Origin: Thermothelomyces thermophilus ATCC 42464
Taxonomy: Eukaryota; Ascomycota; Sordariomycetes; Sordariales; Chaetomiaceae
Reading direction: 5' to 3'
Length of the DNA stretch: 64,000 nt
Assembly (NCBI RefSeq): GCF_000226095.1
Contig: NC_016475.1
Location: 496,001 to 560,000 of the forward strand
The notes under the pieces are model-generated. The model was not told where the DNA came from and searched no databases. It worked only from the letters and a program-made list of their open reading frames with translations. This document shows positions 58,901 through 64,000 of the stretch, one piece after another (the stretch's first letter is position 1; each line of letters begins with the position of its first letter). The position numbers and the translations under genes are program-made.

Positions 58901-60610
58901 TCGAAATCCTCCCTACCTTATAGCACTACCTTAATAATATATTAGTCATTAGCATTAGAAGGTTACCGAACGAGCTAGTATATAAGTTCAAGCTATACTT
59001 GGTCCTAGATATCCTAAGCAAAAGGACCGCTAGATCTAGCGGACAGAAAGCTTTAGAAATCCTATATAAGCAATACTAGACCAAAGCTAGCGAAATAATC
59101 GACTAAGCTATAGCCTTAGCCAAGTTATAGTATAACTAGAGATATATACCTACTAAATTCAAGGTTAGAGATACCGTTTAGCTATGCTTATATAAAGGTT
59201 ACCACCTACCTAGTAAACCTAATAGAAAGTGGTTAACCTAAAGGGCAGGACCATTTAAAATAAAATAGAAGGTAGGAAAACTAGTATACAAGTTAGATTT
59301 TCCTAAATCCTGGAAAGTCCACCTAGTTATATTAGTTGCCTAGCTCTACCGTGTCGAACAAGGTCCTAATCCGTTCAAAAGGACTACTCCTCTACCGTAG
59401 CCAATTCTAGTTAATAGCAAGGAATACTAGAAGATTGAGAAGATCATTAACCATTAGGTATATAGAAAGAAATACCTAAAGGTAGAATACCTTGTCCGTT
59501 AGCTTGGATTCGACGTAAAGGACGACCAGTAGCTTCCAAAAAGCGAACTCGAAGCTACTACTAGTAAACTGATCTAGGAATACAAGAATCGACGTTAGAT
59601 TTAACCGCTACCTAGAAGAAAACGAGGCCAACCATCTAAGCAGAAGGCCTAAGGCGTCATTTCTAGCCAGGAAGAAGCTAAATAGTGCCTAGGGGTATAT
59701 ACCTTTAATAGGATACCTAGAATCTAGTTTAACACTAAAAAACCTATTACTACTCCCCTTCTACCTATCCTTTACCTACTATATTCACTTTAATTCTACC
59801 ACTTGTTATAGATAGGGCTTTAACTACCACTTTAAACTATATACCTAGCTTAGCTAACCTGTTAAATAGCCTACCTATTCCGGTTAGTAGGGCCAAACAC
59901 CCCTCTTATTTAGGCCCTTTTTATCCTATCTTTAAAGCCCTACCCTAAATTATAAGAACCCTAGATTTCCTACTATTTCCTACCTCTTTAAACCTCTTCT
60001 ACTTCTTCTATAACTTCTTTAATAACTACCTTCTTTTCTAACTACCAGACCCTTTAACCTAGCCTTTCCATTAACCTACTACTATATAGCTATCTCCTAT
60101 AGCTTATATATCACTATTTCCATCGAAAGGAGGCTTTAGAGTTTATTCTCCTGCTCCCTTTTGCCTATTCCGTCGTATATACAAAGAAACTACTAAGTTT
60201 TAGCGATATTAGCTGAGTTTTGTCAACCTAGAACCACCTAGCCGTAACCACTATAGCTAAGTTAAGAAGCAAGGCCAGGAAAAGCGATAAACAGGCTACT
60301 AAAAGCACTAAAGGCTCTATAGCTACAAGCTAGGCCTAAGGAAATGAGCCTACGGCTAGCTAGTAAGATATACCTATATGGTAGTCGGTAGTAGTAAAGT
60401 CAACCGACACTACTACCATTACATTTACACCTATTAATCGGCGAAAGGCACCGTTAGTTACAGGTTCCAGGGCAGCTAGCCAAGTATAGCCTATATTAAC
60501 ATCTATATAGGGCATATATTTAGGCCCTATAAGCAAGAATAATAGCCTAGATGACAAGGTCATCTAAGGGGTCCTTGACTATATAGATACCTTCCTCGAG
60601 AGCGGTATAG
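52761..60610 (+). mobile_element. Gypsy-C: second chromodomain Gypsy retrotransposon, 3' end cut by Gypsy-B
   Basis: A 5' LTR at 52761-52993 (related to the solo LTR at 27723) is followed after two bases by a primer-binding-like tggtacctactacc at 52996. Gag-like sequence spans about 53250-55150. Pol follows: reverse transcriptase with PLPNQDDIIATMVNNKFFTA near 56735-56795 and the box VYIDNIIIFSKT (catalytic box at 56983-56994), RNase H near 57470-57910, integrase (IISDRNPKFTSDL near 58710-58750), and a C-terminal chromodomain at 59431-59597 (KIEKIINH, KVEYLVR, LGFDVKDDQ). No 3' LTR is present before the next element begins at 60611, so the element is interrupted there or truncated. Stops are mostly TAG/TAA. 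It differs from both Gypsy-A and the chromovirus at 45506. Confidence 0.82.
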
Positions 60611-61038
60611 TGTCACGGAAATATATATGCAGATGCCGCCTGAGCCACTGGCACGAACGGGCCAATCAAGCCGAAGGAATGATGGACCAATCAGGACAGG
60701 ATCACGCTTGGCAAGGAATGATCCTAACAGAGGATCACCGGCTCACGATATGAGCCAGGTAAGCCAGTATAAATGATCACTACAACTGCTAGTAATCCTA
60801 GGAGTATATATACATATAAATAGTCACTCGTTATAGTAGACTCTGGGAGTTCACTAGTGGTAACAATCATAATCACAGTACTCATACCAAGTATTGCTAA
60901 TTACTATAAAAGACAACTCTAAGTGTTGTTATAAACCCTTTAGCTTTACCGAATCCCTTAGACGACCTGCCTGCTTGTCCCGCTCAACCTACCTCCGTCT
61001 AGACCCTTTTAGAAGCAGTCTAAGTTAGGTTCGTCACA
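60611..61038 (+). repeat. Gypsy-B 5' LTR
   Basis: Related to the Gypsy-A LTRs, mainly over its last 300 bases. The first 180 bases are GC-balanced and differ in sequence from Gypsy-A, so the two copies belong to subfamilies rather than being recent sisters. The outer part shows little RIP and the inner part more. Confidence 0.85.
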
Positions 61039-64000
61039 CGTTATTACCACTCCCTTTGTTCTGTCATGGTTTAGAACGGAGGAGACTTCGACCTCGACAT
61101 CGACATGGCTACCAACGTCACGGCCGAACAGCTGCTCGCTTAGCTTGGTCAACTCTAGCAGCGGATCTAGGAGTTAGACCAGAGAGACAAGGCTGCTCAA
61201 GCTCGAATTAAGGAACTCGAGAACCGCGAAAAGTACTCGTAGAAGTTGGTTAACGAGGCCTATGCCAAAATCGAGGCACTCGAGGGCGCTAAAGCGAAGC
61301 GTATCAAGATCGAACTACCTGGCAAATATAGAGGAACTAAGGAGGATCTCGTAGGATTCCTGATAAACCTCCGATCTTACTTCCGGCTTAATGACGACAA
61401 GTTTCTAGACGATAAAGCCAAAGTCCTCTACGTAGCTACAAGACTAGAGGGCAAGGCACTTAGATGGTTCGAGCCTACGTAGAACGATTATCTCACGGAG
61501 GAAGACGAAGACGATCAAGACGCGTTTATACAGGTAGTCTTCCGATCTTACGACCGTTTCGAAGAAGAGCTTCGGAAGGTTTTTGGCGATAAGGATAAGA
61601 AGATTTATACGCAAGAAAGACTTGCTAATCTCCGACAGACCAAGTTAGTAGCCTCCTACGCCGTATAGTTTAGACAGGACATACTTAAGTCTTAGCTTAA
61701 TAATAAGGCATTGATATAATTATTCTACAATAGCCTAAAGGAAAAGGTCAAGGACGAGCTATACAAGTACGATCGGCCTGAGACTCTAGATAAATACATC
61801 GCGTAGGCTATTAGGATCGATGATCGACTCTACGCACGAGAGCAGTAGAAACGAGGTCAAATGAATAGGACCATAGTTAAGGCTAACGACAAGAAAAAGC
61901 AAGCGTACGTCAATACCTCGTATAGGACGCACCCCGGAGCTATAGATATAGACATAGCGTAGAAGCAGGACCAGAAGAAGACGACCAAAGACAAGTCCAA
62001 TGTTACCTGCTATAACTACGGAAAGAAAGGACACTATAAGCGAGAATGCCGGAGCCTGAAGAAAGAATGGAAACTAGCCCCTGGAAAGGAAATTACGGCT
62101 ATCGACGAAACCACCAAGGACGTTATCGAAGTAGCAGCCACGAGCTACGAAGACAAGGGCAATGATACAGACAGTCTCGGATACGACGGTGACGGTAAAG
62201 ACGAACAAGCACCGTACTCTGAACTAGTCACTATAGACCTAGAGATAGGTCTTGCCGAATGGGATACGGCAGGAGAGTACGCACCACTAATTTCGATTCT
62301 CCTAGCCTTAAGGCAGTAGGGTTTTATAGTTACGTAGAGGTAGGATAGATTGTAGACAACCGACACTTAAGGAATCGAAAGACCTGGACCTAATGTTCTA
62401 TTCCTCTAGGAACGAATCGAATAGTATTATAACGAAGTTTTTTAGCTTAACGCGGAACTACGCGAACGGGATAAACGCTTGATTCAACTTACCTAGTAAA
62501 GCGATAGAATGAGGGACGAAATAAAGAAACTCCGATATATTATGGAAACCATTAAAGGAGAATAGCCTATGACATACGATAGGCCTAATAGCTACGCCGA
62601 GTATCTTGACGGCTAATAACTTAGTAACAACGTGTGGAACCTAGAATACTAGTTTATGCGCGCAAACCGCGGAAAGGACGAGCGTATGTGGGAAAGCTAC
62701 TAGAAGAAACACTCCTATGTCAGCACTAGAGTATTTACGGTCTACGTATAATGGGAAGGATTCAGGAGAGAATTCCAATACCTCCCAGGCGACGCTACGC
62801 GACTGCACCCTCGACACGAGGCACATGTACAAGTGCCCTAGTTCCAGTGTGTAGTACACGAATGCCAATACCACTTCCGCGACAAATTCGAAAATAATCA
62901 CTAGCTAACCTGACAAGGAAATAAGAACGGAAGCTTACGCCCTATGGAATAGGTCTATAATGTAGGAAACAGAGCGGCCGAATTGCTCTAGAAGATCGAA
63001 GCCCGCAATTTAGAAGGCATCACGATAGTTCCAAGACGAGCCTGGCCTAGGCACTGCGGAACCGGACGAGACACATAGGACTCGTGCTAGAGTAACGATT
63101 ACCTCTATTACGTAGACAAAAAGAAATTACAAATTCGGGAGCTTCAGATAAAGCTATGGCACGTACGATGGAAAGCGGAACAGACCTAATAGTAGGAAGC
63201 CGCAAGTACCTAATGGCTTACGGAAATGAGCACGATCGACAAAGCCGCTATTAGCCGAACAACCGAAGAGGTTAGCACTAACCTAGGAAACGGGTCAGGG
63301 CCCTTCGAGGGGCCCGGAAACTATTAACGCCTGCGTAGTGGTGAGTGGTAGCGTAGTACAGGAGGGACTAGCGCAAGAGACCACTATATTGAGACCTCCT
63401 GGCAGAAATATAGGAAATCGCTACAATCTTTGGACGACGGCGGCAAGATAAGCGATTATAGATAATAGCATAGTGGAAATAGCACGAAATGCTTGTACTA
63501 GTAGATAGTGGAGTAGAGATAAATCTGATTTCGCCGACACTTGTAAATTAGCTACGGATACCCTAGAGAATAAAGCAGAAGCATAGCATAGTCAAAGGGC
63601 CATTTCCGACGTAATAGGTACGTAGAAAGACTAAACCGATCGACATCACTATGGCAGGGAAGACTATAGCAGTCATATTTAGCATCATAAACATAGGTAA
63701 TAACAAAGATATAATATTAGGGTTACCATAGTATGAAGATTATAACCCGGACATTAGCTAGAAGAATAGTGGCTACCTACAACCTCAAACAGAGTCGTAT
63801 TCGACTAGCGAGATAGGGAGTATACAAGGATCGTAAGTAGACGATACTTAGAGAAAGGCATGTCCTATAGATCCACCGTAAGAGACAGATAGTAGTAGAT
63901 AGACCACTACAGACTCTGGAAGAGGCGGCATAACGACATCAATATCGCGACAGGAGGAATAAGCTAAACCGCCGATAGCTGTTCTCTCCGTTGACGAATA
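60611..64000 (+). mobile_element. Gypsy-B: Gypsy-A family copy, truncated by the window end
   Basis: A 428-bp 5' LTR (60611-61038, TGTCACGG...TCACA) precedes a Gag frame from ATG 61105. The best preserved part is 61246-61482 (AKIEALEGAKAKRIKIELPG, LRWFEPT). The zinc knuckle at 62008-62049 reads CYNYGKKGHYKREC; the second cysteine is Tyr, as expected if TGC became TAC. The protease active site LVLVDSGVEINLIS is at 63492-63534. The copy is collinear with Gypsy-A read in reverse (for example 61786-62034 against 35350-35598). Reverse transcriptase and the 3' LTR lie beyond the window. It is broken by TAG codons but less mutated in its LTR than inside. Confidence 0.9.

Noticed and set aside
60360-60563. 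67-codon minus-strand frame near the end of Gypsy-C
   Set aside because: Short, hydrophobic, no partner sequence; lies in the 3' untranslated part of a decayed element.

Overview
The window is genomic DNA of a filamentous ascomycete, most likely a Sordariomycete and plausibly a Sordariales/Chaetomiaceae-type genome. The genes are GC-rich, with short GT-AG introns of about 50-130 nt and CTAAC/CTGAC branch sites. The right half is filled with transposons carrying the C-to-T/G-to-A decay (many TA, few CA/TG, stops mostly TAG/TAA) expected from repeat-induced point mutation (RIP). The taxon is inferred from these traits and from protein style, not from a search.

Gene half (1 to about 25.4 kb). 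In order: SWI1, an ARID subunit of SWI/SNF (2558-6037, +); mitochondrial ribosomal protein mL49/Img2 (6683-7270, -); eIF3e/Int6 (7796-9202, +); APC1, the scaffold of the anaphase-promoting complex (10164-16407, -, three exons, 2046 aa); VPS41, the HOPS/AP-3 tethering subunit (17123-21461, +, five exons, 1352 aa); an intron-containing tRNA-Ala(AGC) (21841-21925, +); and a stand-alone eEF1B-gamma-like glutathione transferase (22770-23574, +). Exon joins were worked out by hand from splice sites and frame. mL49/eIF3e and APC1/VPS41 are divergent pairs with shared promoter regions; eIF3e and APC1 converge. These are housekeeping genes (chromatin, translation, cell cycle, vacuole traffic), not a cluster.

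Transition (about 23.6-28.5 kb). Gene-poor DNA with a GC-rich open frame that may be a decayed gene (24689-25403), a small Cys-rich protein with CPC and CKCGH motifs (26795-27001, -), and a solo LTR (27723-27953).

Transposon half (28.5-64 kb). Gypsy-A (28487-36767, -) is bounded by two 422-bp LTRs and a perfect 5-bp target duplication and is itself interrupted by a 738-bp AT-rich insert flanked by an 8-bp duplication. A Ty1/copia element (-) begins at 37333 and is split by a Tad1-like LINE (37884-43335, -; 15-bp target duplication, triplet-repeat tail), by a chromodomain Gypsy (45506-52746, +) and by a second chromodomain Gypsy (52761 onward, +). The last of these is cut at 60611 by another Gypsy-A family copy (+), which runs off the window. 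All these elements carry stops in their coding frames, so none looks autonomous.

I found no CRISPR, secondary-metabolite cluster or clearly new system. The best leads are the datable nesting of elements, an antisense open frame in the chromovirus, the late 738-bp insert, LINE promoter monomers with unequal RIP, the SWI1 upstream ORF that overlaps its start codon, and the small CxC protein.
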